This document shows, one piece after another, positions 35,454 through 44,688 of a DNA stretch of 64,000 nt. The position numbers and the translations under genes were made by a program. This stretch comes from G963665495 sp963677785 (GTDB lineage: Bacteria > Desulfobacterota > Desulfovibrionia > Desulfovibrionales > Desulfovibrionaceae). Below the pieces are notes generated by a model, which was given only the letters and a program-made list of their open reading frames with translations, searched no databases and was not told the DNA's origin. The DNA lies in the NCBI GenBank assembly GCA_963677785.2, contig CAXXDH010000002.1, forward strand, positions 372,001-436,000, in the 5' to 3' direction. The first letter of the stretch is position 1. Each line of letters opens with the position of its first letter.

Positions 35454-35593
35454 TGGTAACCTCCTTAAAGATATAAATTGTACATCATATAAAAGCGCGA
35501 TGTGACAACATCGTGTCAAACTGAAAAAATATCTGCAGGAAATGGAATTTTAAGAAAAAAAGCAGTGGGGAAGGGACGAAACGAACAGATGAA

Positions 35594-37397
35594 ATCGAGT
35601 AGGGGGATTCCTCACGGTCTCCCCCTCTCACACCACAGGGCATACCTGCTCGGTACCACGGCGGTTTCTCTCACCTTTCAACACTTCGTATCTTCCAATC
35701 AAGCTAACGAGGCCCTGCGCCCTGAACCAATCGTTGTTCATAGCCCGGTGGACCGTACGTGTTCTCGCCATACGCCACCAGCCTTTGCCGGATTTTGCCT
35801 GTATCCACGCATTGAAGTCTTCCACACCGAGGCTCATGAAGAATTCCGCCATCGTTTTGACACGCTTACATTGCTTCAGACGTACGCAGCGCAGTTTCCG
35901 CCGTATCCATCCTTCCATTTCCCGAAGGAAGCGTTTGCATTTCGCAAGCTGGAAGCAGCCCAGCCAGCCAATGCAGTACGCGTTGACGCGGCGTATCCTT
36001 TCTTCAAACGACATCGGTCTGTTACGCTTCAGTAGGCGGCGCATTTGGTTCTTGAATCTGACCAGACTCTGGGGGGCGAGGGCGAGTCCTCCGCTGTTCA
36101 GCAGGCGGTACCCCAGAAACTTTCTTTTACCCACATAATCCACAGCGCTTTTTTCTTGATTCCCCCGCAACTTCAGGCGCTTCTCAATAAAATGCGTCAC
36201 GGATTCCTTCACCCTTTCCCCGGCCTTGAGACTGCGTACGTAGATGTTGCAATCATCCGCGTAGCGGCAGAAACAATGGCCTCGGCGTTCAAGCTCCTTA
36301 TCGAGATCATCCAGGAGCAGGCGAGCAAAGGAGACAATGGGGCCCCCTGAGGCGTTCCCTCATCTCGTGCTACGCATACGCCGTCCTGCATCATCCCGGA
36401 ATTCAGGAATGCGCGTGTGATACGCAGAAGGCGTTTGTCTTTCATGTAGCGGGCAAGCCGTGCCATGAGAATATCGTGGTTGACACGGTCAAAGAACTTT
36501 TCCAGATCCATGTCCACCACGACAGTACGCTCGTCTTCCACATACTGCTGCGCCTGCAGCAGAGTATCATGGGCTCCGCGCCCCGGACGAAAACCGAAGC
36601 TGGAATCAGAGAACAACGGATCAAGGATTGGGGTGAGTACTTGTAGGAAAGCCTGTTGCACCAAGCGGTCACGCACTGTGGGAATGCCCAGCTGTCGCAT
36701 TCCCCCTCCCAATTTCGGGATCCGCACTCCTTTAACGGGTTGCGGCTGGTACGTGCCGTCAAGCAAACTCGAGAGCAGCTTGCCTTTGTGGGTGGAAAGC
36801 AATTCGCGCAGTCCATCGACGGTCATCCCGTCAATGCCTGCCGCGCCCTTGTTGTCTTTCACCCGCTTGTAGGCCTGATTGAAGTTTGCACGGTCGCAAA
36901 CCTGTTCCATCAGATACTGTGTCAAGGATTGTTCTTCCCCCCAACACCGCGGACGCTCTCGCTCCTCAATAGCCCCAGTGCGGGGTCCGCCGTTACCTGG
37001 GCGTCGAGGCGTGTTGTCCACCTTGTCTGCTTCCCACGTCTGTCGAGTTGTTGGTGACTTGTTCCTTACATTGAAAGATTCGGCCCTTCATCCGTCAAGG
37101 GGACAGATTACTATGGCATCTGCTGACTTCTCGCTCCCCTTCCGCAGGCGTCGCCGCCTGCGTAGTCGGCTACACCGACAGAGAACGAGATCTCCCAGGG
37201 TAAGACGCGACTCTTTCCGCCGGGCCTCGCCGGATTTACCTTTGCGGCTTCCGGATGATTATAGGGCATCTCAGACTTTTGCCTCCGGCTTCCTCCCCAC
37301 CCCGCCTCACGACGACGCAATTGCCTTCAGCTTACAGTTCCCACCATCAGGGCCTGTAGAGACTTACATCTCATAAGATTCGCGCCATGCCTGGCAC
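35594..37397 (-). mobile_element. Group II intron inserted downstream of a terminator
   Basis: On the minus strand the 5' end is GTGCCAGGCATGG (starting at 37397), a typical group II start. The 3' end shows a domain V-like hairpin at about 35629-35666 and a domain VI-like hairpin at about 35594-35625 (GGGGGA...TCCCCC, ending CCTACTCGAT). In between is an intron-encoded reverse transcriptase. Length is about 1.8 kb. Its 5' end abuts the terminator hairpin of the sedoheptulose isomerase-like gene, leaving only the T-run and three bases between. The exact 3' boundary is inferred. The domain V stem shows at least one mismatch, and the reverse transcriptase is frameshifted, so the copy is probably inactive for mobility. 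Confidence 0.8.
35628..37021 (-). pseudogene. ltrA: Frameshifted group II intron reverse transcriptase/maturase
   Basis: The first part (37021 down to about 36320) encodes RT domains 0-4: KRVKDNKGAAGIDGMTVDGL, GVRIPKLGGGMRQLGIPTVR, GFRPGRGAHDTLLQA, VDMDLEKFFDRVNHD, and EGTPQGAPLSPLLA. At 36319/36320 the frame slips: compared with the usual LLANLLLDDLD, four bases appear missing. The catalytic YADD (36252-36263), the thumb and the maturase domain (FLGYRLL, RVNAYCIGWLGCFQL) continue in another frame to 35628. Read through, the product would be about 465 residues, normal for LtrA-type proteins. As it stands no functional enzyme can be made without frameshifting. Confidence 0.88.
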
Positions 37398-37400
37398 ATA

Positions 37401-37434
37401 AAAAAAGCAGGTTAATCGGATTAACCTGCTTTTG
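37401..37434 (-). terminator. Terminator of isomerase-like gene (intron target)
   Basis: GCAGGTTAAT at 37408-37417 pairs with ATTAACCTGC at 37421-37430; the minus strand has seven T after it (37401-37407). It ends the minus-strand gene cluster and forms the 5' flank of the group II intron. Confidence 0.88.
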
Positions 37435-37458
37435 TCGCCGAAGGGTGAAAGGTTCGGA

Positions 37459-38046
37459 TCAGAGCCGTCCTCCTCGATGGATATCCAGATAGCAGTCGAG
37501 CCAGCAGTGCATAATCGAACTGTGGATAGATTCTGCGAGGCCGTAGGTTGGGGCGGGGACGTAAAAATTGATGTTGCCCAATTGTCTGGATTTGTTCTCC
37601 GGTTTCATGGCGGAAAGCGTCACGCAGGTGATGCCGTTGGCTGTCGCGTACTCCAACGCCTTGACCACATTGGGGGAACTTCCAGAACTGGAAATAGTGA
37701 TCAGCATATCTCCTTTCTCTGCAAGCCGTTCGAGCTTGAGCAGAAAAACATCTTCGTACGAGATATCGTTGCTGACAGCGGTAAGGTACGAAGTTTCAGA
37801 AAAGTTGATGGTGTTGAGGTGGGCGTTTTTCATGGCATCAAGGCCAAAATGCTCGGCCATTGTTGCGCTCGCGCCATTGCCCGCCATGAAAATGCGTTGT
37901 GAATCCGTAAAGACTCTAAAGGTTTCTTTGACCCAAATGAGCAACGCAGCGTCGACAGGAGTTTCCTGCCCGTCGCAAGTGGCAATGGTTTGCTTGTGAT
38001 ACTTGCTCACTTCGTCGACATACTTTGAAAAGTAATTATTAGTCAT
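37459..38046 (-). CDS. SIS-domain sugar phosphate isomerase (GmhA-like)
   Basis: A 195-residue SIS-fold protein. The phosphosugar-binding pattern is seen as IFMAGNGASATMAEHFGLD near residues 53-71 and DMLITISSSGSSPNVVKAL near 112-130, with AESIHSSIMHCW near the C-terminus. This matches the family of D-sedoheptulose-7-phosphate isomerases, which make the first heptose precursor for lipopolysaccharide, though substrate assignment within SIS proteins is not certain. It is the last gene of a minus-strand cluster and carries a terminator. Confidence 0.82.
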   Translation of the reverse strand: MTNNYFSKYVDEVSKYHKQTIATCDGQETPVDAALLIWVKETFRVFTDSQRIFMAGNGASATMAEHFGLDAMKNAHLNTINFSETSYLTAVSNDISYEDVFLLKLERLAEKGDMLITISSSGSSPNVVKALEYATANGITCVTLSAMKPENKSRQLGNINFYVPAPTYGLAESIHSSIMHCWLDCYLDIHRGGRL

Positions 38047-38111
38047 GAGCGGTCTGCCTTTTCAGATTATACGTCTGTGACTTTTGGCGGAAGATGTGGT
38101 CGCCGCGTTAT

Positions 38112-38507
38112 TTACACCGCGGTCAGAACAAATTCCGGCGGGTTCAGAAAGTGTTTCTTTATAAAACAACTGTCCATGGTACGCACGATGGCTTTTTTAT
38201 ATTTCTCCGGAAAGCCTTCGGGCAGGCTCAATTCCATGGCAAAACGCGTATACCGTTGAGCTTTTTCGTCCCAGTCGCAATGCATCTCGAATTTCATGCC
38301 GGTGGTGTCGATTTTGCGCATGTTGCAGAATTCCAGCGCGTAATAGGCCGTACAGCTGGCCAGTGAAGTCATGAAAAGATTGGTGGGCGTGGGTGCGGAG
38401 CCGTCACCTCCGCGGCTGGCTGGCATATCGGTTTTTATCGTGTGTCCGCCTGCATGTGTTTCAATAGTTTTGTTGCCGGTAAACTGAACCGAGAGATGTT
38501 CGTCCAT
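38112..38507 (-). CDS. OsmC/Ohr-family protein
   Basis: A 131-residue protein of the OsmC superfamily: GGDGSAPTPTNLFMTSLASC near residues 33-52 carries the first cysteine, and the second is in YYALEFCNMRKI near 62. These paired cysteines form the thiol peroxidase site of the family, which reduces organic hydroperoxides. No signal peptide. It lies between the DUF4911 and isomerase-like genes. Confidence 0.88.
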   Translation of the reverse strand: MDEHLSVQFTGNKTIETHAGGHTIKTDMPASRGGDGSAPTPTNLFMTSLASCTAYYALEFCNMRKIDTTGMKFEMHCDWDEKAQRYTRFAMELSLPEGFPEKYKKAIVRTMDSCFIKKHFLNPPEFVLTAV

Positions 38508-38520
38508 GATGCAATCCTGA

Positions 38521-38772
38521 TTAGAAGTTGTGGCAATCGGTAATGTAAAACGGAAGTTCCGGGGCTATGTTTGCTAAAAAAGTTGTGACGGCCTCGTATT
38601 GTCCTGGTGCAAAACGCAACTGGGCAACCGACGCGTACTTGTCCAATATGCTCATGACGGCCAGATTGTCGTACCCTTCGAGCAGGAATTTGAACCGGGC
38701 GACGTCCTTGGGGGCCAGAGTAATGTAGAGACGCTGTGAATACTGGCTGGCGGCGTATGCTGCCTCAGACAT
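38521..38772 (-). CDS. DUF4911-type small protein
   Basis: An 83-residue protein from ATG 38772, four bases after the aminopeptidase stop. Sequence such as RLYITLAPKDVARFKFLLEG, YDNLAVMSILDKYASVAQLR and FAPGQYEAVTTFLANI matches my recollection of the DUF4911 family, which is common in deltaproteobacteria next to peptidase genes and has no known function. Alternating strand-helix pattern suggests an ACT-like or ferredoxin-like fold. Confidence 0.7.
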   Translation of the reverse strand: MSEAAYAASQYSQRLYITLAPKDVARFKFLLEGYDNLAVMSILDKYASVAQLRFAPGQYEAVTTFLANIAPELPFYITDCHNF

Positions 38773-38776
38773 TGAG

Positions 38777-39856
38777 CTACAGGACACGCGCGCCGTCTTC
38801 CGTGACATGGATCATGAATTCCCAACGGATGCCGCCCCAGTCCGGGTAGTACAAACCCGGCTCTACGGTGATGACCATGCCGGCTCTGAGTTCGCCCGGC
38901 GTATTGGGGCCGATGCTCGGTGGCTCGTGGGTCTCCAGTCCGATGCCGTGACCGAGGGCGTGAGTGAAGCGTGTTTCCACAGAATGCGCGGCAAAGCAGT
39001 TTCTGGCGACTTTGTAGACCTCTGCAATGGGGATGCCGGGGCGAATACTTTCAATGGCCTTGTTTTGCGCTTCCTGCACGTATTCACGCGTTCTGGTGAA
39101 ACGATCCGGTACCGTGTCCCCCACCCAGAACGTACGGGTCTGATCCGAGCAATAATTTTCAAACCGGCCGCCGCAATCGATCAAAACCAGCGAATTGCGT
39201 CCGACGACGTCATGTCCGGGAATATGATGGGGCAGGGCGGCATTGGGACCTACAGCGACGATGGACGGAAAGGACAGTTCGGTGGCGCCGATTTCTCGAA
39301 AAGCTTTTTCCACTTCCCAGGCCACGTCCAGCTCGGTGGTACCGGGGACAAGCATGTCTGGAGCCCGGCGCATGACTTGATGGTTCAGGCTGATGGAGCG
39401 CTCAAGAGTGGTGACTTCCTCGGGTTCTTTGATGATCCTGAGTTGTTCGACGATGCCGACGCTGGGTTCCAGCGCAAGCTCCTGGGCCAGAAAGCGGAAG
39501 GTATCGATGCTCAGGGATCTGGCCTCCACGCCAATGGTGCCCCCGATGCGTTCCTTGATAAACTGCCTGGTCTTGTTCCTGCCGGTGCTGGTATAGATAT
39601 AGATCTGGTCTTCCGGCCAGACGCGTTTTGCAGCGTCTTCATAACGCGGATCCGTCAGCAGGAGATCTTTGGCGCCCCCCTCGTCTTTGGTGATAAGCAA
39701 CCAGCCGGCTGTTTCATTGCACTGCGGGTCATGCAGTTCGAAGCCGCTCAAATAAAACCGGTTTGCCGCATGGCTGACAAGCAGCGCGCTCAAGCCTTTT
39801 TCCGGAAGCAGCGCACGGAGGCGTTCGCGGCGTTCAAGAAAATGATCCTTAATCAT
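38777..39856 (-). CDS. Xaa-Pro aminopeptidase (M24 family)
   Basis: A 359-residue metallopeptidase. N-terminal creatinase-like domain (LRALLPEKGLSALLVSHAAN; FYLSGFELHD), then the catalytic pita-bread domain with metal ligands: IDCGGRFENYCSDQTRTFWV (two aspartates), HALGHGIGLETHEPP (histidine near 300) and MVITVEPGLYYP (glutamate), with a final glutamate in WEFMIHVTEDG. It releases N-terminal residues linked to proline. ATG 39856 overlaps the stop of the FAD oxidoreductase gene by one base (TAATG). Confidence 0.92.
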   Translation of the reverse strand: MIKDHFLERRERLRALLPEKGLSALLVSHAANRFYLSGFELHDPQCNETAGWLLITKDEGGAKDLLLTDPRYEDAAKRVWPEDQIYIYTSTGRNKTRQFIKERIGGTIGVEARSLSIDTFRFLAQELALEPSVGIVEQLRIIKEPEEVTTLERSISLNHQVMRRAPDMLVPGTTELDVAWEVEKAFREIGATELSFPSIVAVGPNAALPHHIPGHDVVGRNSLVLIDCGGRFENYCSDQTRTFWVGDTVPDRFTRTREYVQEAQNKAIESIRPGIPIAEVYKVARNCFAAHSVETRFTHALGHGIGLETHEPPSIGPNTPGELRAGMVITVEPGLYYPDWGGIRWEFMIHVTEDGARVL

Positions 39857-41223
39857 TAGCACACCTTGTAGGTTTTTTCCTGATCTCCCAGGACGATGCG
39901 TTCGGCCCATTCCACGCCTTGCATGACCGAATGATCCATGTTGGAGACTTCGTATTTCCAGCCACCGAAACGCCCGCGCGAGTAGATGTCCTGCCCTTCG
40001 AGATGGGGGATCAACGTCCGGAGTGCGGCGTCACGTTCTAGCGTGGGCACCGGATAGCCGTAATCTACGGAAATACTCCAGGTGCTTGCGATGTCCTCGC
40101 GTTCGTCCTGGGCCATCAGGCCCGTGTTCAACAGTCCCTGAATAGTACTTTCCATGAGGGAAGTAAAATTTTCCTGCTTGTGTTCCGAAAAGGAAACTTC
40201 CGCCATCAATGCCCTGCCTTGTCCCGAAATGGCAAGATTGTTGGGGGAATAGTTGTGAAAATTCGTCAACCGGTAGTACGGACAATTGTTTTCAGGAAAA
40301 TACATCCAGCAGGTCGGGTCGCCGGCAGGTGCGCTTCCGGAAGCGGGTTGTATTCCCACGCCCGCGACAAATACGCCGTTGTGCGTCAATTGTCCGGCGG
40401 CCTGGCGAAGTTGGTCGTTTTGTTCGGCGAGCACTTCGGTGACCAGCAGATCCAGCGGGCCCGTGTTGAGCAGATGCTCATAAGTGAATGTTTCGCCGTT
40501 TGCCGTACGTACGGTTTTGTTTTTCGAATCGATGTGCACGGCCCGGCATCCGGTGCGGATAAAATCCTGGATAAGCGCGGCAATGCCGCGAAAAATGCTT
40601 CCCGTACCGCCGTAGAGTGGAAAAATGAACGTATTATTGGGGCCCCAGGCCACGTCGTCTTTTTCCAGAATACAATTTTCAAGCACTCGTTTCAGGTCCA
40701 CCACGCTGACCCGTTCGCTGATCCATTTGAAGTCCATCAGGGACGGGGGGGTGGCCCAGACCTTGAAATTGTACGGGAGCATGAACAGTGAGGCAATACC
40801 TTCACCGAAAACGGCGTGAATCCATTGTTCGAAGTTAGCGGGCGGATCTTGCGGCAGGTTTTCCGGAAGCAGTCCCCGAATGCATTGCCAGGAGAGTTCT
40901 TTGGGCAAATAGCGGATGTTGTTTTGAAACGGGTAGGGGATCCACGTATCGGCAATACGTACTCTGGAAATACGCTGATGGCTGATGTGTTCGCCCTTCA
41001 GGGCCTTTTCCACCAGTTTGTCGTAATATTCGTAATGGGAAAACATGACATGGCCGCCAATGTCCCAGGTGAATCCGGCGTCATCCCTGAAACTTGCGGC
41101 CAGACCGCCTACATGGTCGTTGGATTCGAGCACCAGGAAATTATTTTCTCCGAGTTCCCGGAGCCGGTAACCCGCCCCCAAACCCGTAGGGCCTGCGCCG
41201 ATAATGAGGTATTTGAAATGCAT
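39856..41223 (-). CDS. FAD-dependent oxidoreductase (UDP-galactopyranose mutase/amine oxidase-like)
   Basis: A 455-residue flavoprotein. Residues 4-35 are a dinucleotide-binding fold (KYLIIGAGPTGLGAGYRLRE, ending LESNDHVGGLAASF), followed by GFTWDIGGHVMFSHYEYYDK, the pattern seen in UDP-galactopyranose mutase and related NAD(P)-binding Rossmann proteins. The C-terminal GRFGGWKYEVSNMDHSVMQG completes the FAD site. A sugar role fits the adjacent glycosyltransferase and isomerase-like genes, but the exact reaction is not determined; protoporphyrinogen oxidase-type activity is less likely. Stop overlaps the aminopeptidase start. Confidence 0.8.
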   Translation of the reverse strand: MHFKYLIIGAGPTGLGAGYRLRELGENNFLVLESNDHVGGLAASFRDDAGFTWDIGGHVMFSHYEYYDKLVEKALKGEHISHQRISRVRIADTWIPYPFQNNIRYLPKELSWQCIRGLLPENLPQDPPANFEQWIHAVFGEGIASLFMLPYNFKVWATPPSLMDFKWISERVSVVDLKRVLENCILEKDDVAWGPNNTFIFPLYGGTGSIFRGIAALIQDFIRTGCRAVHIDSKNKTVRTANGETFTYEHLLNTGPLDLLVTEVLAEQNDQLRQAAGQLTHNGVFVAGVGIQPASGSAPAGDPTCWMYFPENNCPYYRLTNFHNYSPNNLAISGQGRALMAEVSFSEHKQENFTSLMESTIQGLLNTGLMAQDEREDIASTWSISVDYGYPVPTLERDAALRTLIPHLEGQDIYSRGRFGGWKYEVSNMDHSVMQGVEWAERIVLGDQEKTYKVC

Positions 41224-41280
41224 GGTGTTTCCTTACACGAAATATTTCTTATCCGGAAGAGGGCATAATCGAAAAACGCG

Positions 41281-42939
41281 TTACGCTCCCGAATTGAATT
41301 GCAGTGCCGCATCCAGCGTATGCAGCTTTTCAGTGAGATCATTTTCCAGCCGGATGTCTCCGGCATCTCTGACCTCCTTGATAGTCTCATGGCTGAACAT
41401 TCGCAGTAGCTTGAATTTATTGGCGAAACAGTTCCCGTAAGCCACACGGTCCAGTCGTACGATCCGGCCGCTACGTTTGGCGTGGCGGATTGCCATGGTC
41501 CCCTGATAACAGACATAGGAACCCTGGGACAAGAGCCTGATATCATGCGCGAGGTCGTCGTATTGCGAAGGAGACAATTGCAGATCGAACGGTCCGCATT
41601 CCAGAAGTCGTTGCAGGGGGAAAACATGGCAGCATCCTGTGACGGAATCGCAGGGCCGGATATAGTTGAATTGGCCGAAGTCCGCAACCTGGTTGTGCAA
41701 ATCGGAAATCGTGAACGGTTCGTAGCAGGCCAGAGATGTTTCGTCCGGCCTAGTTGTAGTGTCTTCCGGGAGCATGTGTTTTCCCGGCAGGACATGCATA
41801 TCCGCGCTTTGCGCCAGATAGGGGGCCGAACTGTCCACAACGCGGCAACCCCATACGCCGGCTCCGGGGTACAGTGAACGTGCCATAGCCAGGCTGTTCA
41901 GCCATTCCGGAGGCAAGAGAACATCGTCATCCAGAAAGGCGACAAAATCAAAAGAATGTCTTGCTGCCTCGTTTACAAGCCAGTTCCGTGCGGCGGCCGC
42001 TCCGACATTGACCGGGAGATGGATGCACTGGAATTTGTCTTTGCCGATTTTTTGCCGCCAGGCGCGGAGCACCTCGGTGGTTCCATCGGTCGAACCGTTG
42101 TTCAAAGCGAAAATGAAGTCCCACCCGCTGCTAGCCGCCACGGAGGCGAGGCAGGCATCCAGGCTGGCGGCTTTGTTGTAGGAATAGAGCAGAACGGCGG
42201 TAGACGATTTAGGAAGCGCGCACAGCAGCGGTTGTTTTCTGAAGCATTCGAAGGTCCGCAAGGCGAGTGTGGCATGCCAGGGCTTTTGCCGCAGGACAAC
42301 GGCCCGGAGTTCCATGGCTTCTTCCGTCTGTCCCAGCCTTTCCAGCGCTTCGGCCCGGCGTTCCTGAGGCAGCAGCATATTTTCTGGGGCGTTGGCGTAC
42401 TCTTTTTCCGCCTCTTCCCAGTTTTCCCGTTGAAAATGCATGTTGCCGCGCAAAAAGGCGAACAGAGGCGCCAGACCCCACGGGCCGGATTTGAGGAACA
42501 CATGGGCCTGATGTGCTGTGCCCAACATTTCACACAGGGTTATGGCCTGCTGGCGCCAAAACAGATTGTCAGGAGTTTCCCGCAGGGCTTGGCGGACAAG
42601 AAGCAACCCTTGTTCGAATTGCTTTGCCGCAATATACGCTTGATAAGCGGCGATGCCCTCCGGTTTGGTCCAATGCCGGGACACCAGCGTGAGGATTTGC
42701 TTCAGCTCCAGGTCAAAACAGGGTTTGCGTCCTTCGAACTGCAGAATGGACCCGGCAAGATCCCCGTCCAGCGGGTCTTCTTCCCAGGCCGCCAGCAAAA
42801 ATTCCAGATGCAACGTGGAGCCTGGTCTGGCGGCTGCCGCTCTGGCCGCAAGCCGGCGCAGGTGTCCCGCCCCCACACTGCCGATACGCAGGCCGGATTT
42901 GACGGATTCCGGAAGAGAGTTCCAATATTGCAAAAGCAC
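41281..42939 (-). CDS. TPR-containing family 2 glycosyltransferase
   Basis: A 552-residue protein. Residues about 95-240 are TPR-like helices (EQGLLLVRQALRETPDNLFW; WEEAEKEYANAP; ERLGQTEEAMELRAVVLRQ). The GT2 domain starts near 248 (TAVLLYSYNKAASLDACLAS) with LNNGSTDGTTEVLRAW and the metal-binding DxD in FVAFLDDDVLLPPEWLNS near 345. The GTG at 42939 is the start as no ATG is available. It may glycosylate a surface protein or polysaccharide. It is the first gene of the minus-strand cluster that ends at the intron. Confidence 0.85.
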   Translation of the reverse strand: MLLQYWNSLPESVKSGLRIGSVGAGHLRRLAARAAAARPGSTLHLEFLLAAWEEDPLDGDLAGSILQFEGRKPCFDLELKQILTLVSRHWTKPEGIAAYQAYIAAKQFEQGLLLVRQALRETPDNLFWRQQAITLCEMLGTAHQAHVFLKSGPWGLAPLFAFLRGNMHFQRENWEEAEKEYANAPENMLLPQERRAEALERLGQTEEAMELRAVVLRQKPWHATLALRTFECFRKQPLLCALPKSSTAVLLYSYNKAASLDACLASVAASSGWDFIFALNNGSTDGTTEVLRAWRQKIGKDKFQCIHLPVNVGAAAARNWLVNEAARHSFDFVAFLDDDVLLPPEWLNSLAMARSLYPGAGVWGCRVVDSSAPYLAQSADMHVLPGKHMLPEDTTTRPDETSLACYEPFTISDLHNQVADFGQFNYIRPCDSVTGCCHVFPLQRLLECGPFDLQLSPSQYDDLAHDIRLLSQGSYVCYQGTMAIRHAKRSGRIVRLDRVAYGNCFANKFKLLRMFSHETIKEVRDAGDIRLENDLTEKLHTLDAALQFNSGA

Positions 42940-42974
42940 AGAGGCCTCGTGTTGTTCGCCGCCGGCTTGTCAGG

Positions 42975-43004
42975 AAAAAAAGCGCGCAATGAGATGGTGC
43001 GCTT
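42975..43004 (-). terminator. Terminator after the GAK operon
   Basis: AAGCGC at 42980-42985 pairs with GCGCTT at 42999-43004; on the minus strand it is followed by a run of seven T. It lies about 400 bases after the CofD-like gene stop, just before the glycosyltransferase start. Confidence 0.7.
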
Positions 43005-43321
43005 CTGTTCCCGGCTGTCGGAAACCAATTGCGGCGGACGTTTCCCAAAGGTGATGGATCAGGAAAAAGGAGTACATTGTTGCTTACGAACACGTTACTT
43101 ATTGAAACAATGAACAAGCCCGTTTTGGGGACGCTAAAAAACTGCCGCCGGTACGCCCGTGTCTGTAAAAATGCGTCAACCAGTTTGAATATATGCCATA
43201 AGATGAACAGGAAGTCATCAATATCCGGCAGCGTATGGCAGGAGTCGCCCTACGTGACCTGTAGCAGATTCCGGATCAGGTGGCGTATGGATCAATGTGC
43301 CGACGATTACAGGCGCTGAAG
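43005..43321. other. Long 3' untranslated stretch or gap
   Basis: About 320 bases between the terminator and the stem-loop next to the CofD-like gene. A 96-codon plus-strand frame crosses it but has no credible product. Nothing else seen. Confidence 0.4.
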
Positions 43322-43406
43322 GAGGTCTGCGTAAATCCGCAGCTGGGGCACAGTGCACCAGGACGAACCAGACAGTGCCGTACGCGGTTCTGCGGATGCG
43401 GACCTC
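43322..43406 (-). ncRNA. Structured stem-loop at the 3' end of the CofD-like gene
   Basis: On the minus strand GAGGTCCGCATCCGCAG (43406-43390) pairs with CTGCGGATTTACGCAGACCTC (43342-43322): six pairs, a mismatch, two pairs, a four-base bulge, then eight pairs. The apical part contains a second GGCAC/GTGCC pairing. It overlaps the stop codon of the CofD-like gene and has no T-run. It may be an RNA stabiliser or a separate structured RNA; this is inferred from complementarity only. Confidence 0.45.
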
Positions 43407-44598
43407 AGGTCAGCGAGAGCAAGTGGTCGGCCAGCAGTCTCTCATCAAGGTAGGGCGCGCTTTCTTCCGAGATGAGCTGCACGTCCAGGACTTCCACGCC
43501 AAAACGTTTGATCTTGTTTATTTCGAGGGGGGTGGGGTAATCGCCCCGTTTGGAGTCGATCAGCACAAAGTTCAGCAGGCGATCCGTGGGAACCTGGCGG
43601 CCGCAGCTGCGCTGCAGGTAATCGATAAGGGACTTGACGCAGTCCGGGAGAGACATGCCGTACATTTCCGGATCAGGGCAGGAATTGGGCACGTACACTT
43701 TGGGGCAATTGGTTTCCCAGACAGCGGTACCGACTCCTTTGGGCAGAAGATTAGCCAGAACGCTGGAATAAAAACTGCCCAAGGGGTAGCAGATCAGCTC
43801 GGAATTGCGAATGAGCGAATCGACTTTCGGGCGGATTTGGGCTTCCACAGGAGCCGTACTGTCCAGCGAACCAGTCAGGTACATATTTTTGATACGTTGT
43901 TTGATGGGGGCTGTTTCTTTGCCGGTGATGTTGTGCTGTCCGACAATGATGCTGCCGTCTTCAAGTTCCACGGCCAGATGCAGGTCCCGGCTGATGACCG
44001 GACGCACCACGCCACGGACTTCGACGAGTTTGGTGAAAAGATAGATTACCGGATCGATATGGCGCTGGTAGTTGAAAAAACCTCCGGCAAGGATAAGGTT
44101 GCCTATGCTGGCTCCACGCAGGTCAAAATCATCAGGCATCTGCTCCGCGAAAAAGCGCAGATGGCTGCGGATCAATTTGCGCATGGGGTCCGGTACGCGG
44201 GCAACCAGACTTTCCTTTCCATCGATCATTTTGTCCAGCCGGATTCCCAGTTCCTGGGACGTTTTATCCTTGGGGAAACGATAGGCGAACAGGTCGAAGA
44301 TTTCGGGGTTGCCTTTTACGGAGCGGTCGGCAAGGGCCATGAGGCGGTTGCGCAGGTCACCCACCGCAAGCATTTTGAAGGCGTTTCTGATGGTTGCGGA
44401 ACTCCCGCCGGAATCGAACGGGGTGATGATGTGGACGGAATTGTGCGTACTGTATACGAGTTCCTGGCTCAGTGAACGCAGGGCCGTTCCTCCGGTAAAA
44501 AAGAGAATTCTCGGGCCGAGCTCCGGGGCTTTTCTATAGCGGGCGAGACGGACTTTGTCCGGGAAATCTACCGAATGAGTGAGTTGGATTTTGGGCAT
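43405..44598 (-). CDS. CofD-like protein of the GAK system
   Basis: A 397-residue member of the CofD/YvcK superfamily: RILFFTGGTALRSLSQELV near residue 30 is the nucleotide/substrate-binding start, followed by SVHIITPFDSGGSSATIRNAF and VGDLRNRLMAL. CofD transfers phospholactate to F420 precursors, while YvcK/GlmR binds UDP-GlcNAc in envelope control. The family member found with HprK-related kinase B and an ATP-grasp enzyme is the GAK-system CofD-like protein named in TIGRFAM from genome neighbourhoods; its activity is unknown. It is the last gene of the operon. Confidence 0.85.
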   Translation of the reverse strand: MPKIQLTHSVDFPDKVRLARYRKAPELGPRILFFTGGTALRSLSQELVYSTHNSVHIITPFDSGGSSATIRNAFKMLAVGDLRNRLMALADRSVKGNPEIFDLFAYRFPKDKTSQELGIRLDKMIDGKESLVARVPDPMRKLIRSHLRFFAEQMPDDFDLRGASIGNLILAGGFFNYQRHIDPVIYLFTKLVEVRGVVRPVISRDLHLAVELEDGSIIVGQHNITGKETAPIKQRIKNMYLTGSLDSTAPVEAQIRPKVDSLIRNSELICYPLGSFYSSVLANLLPKGVGTAVWETNCPKVYVPNSCPDPEMYGMSLPDCVKSLIDYLQRSCGRQVPTDRLLNFVLIDSKRGDYPTPLEINKIKRFGVEVLDVQLISEESAPYLDERLLADHLLSLT

Positions 44599-44688
44599 CG
44601 CGTATTGTCCAGGGGCTCCGGGTGGAAGAACAAACAGGCCGCCATCTTCGGATACTACACCTGACGGCGGCCCGTATTCAAGGCAGTG

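Noticed and set aside
43029..43319. 96-codon frame in the gap after the GAK operon
   Set aside because: Low-quality composition, no start signal, and the region lies in a probable 3' untranslated stretch.
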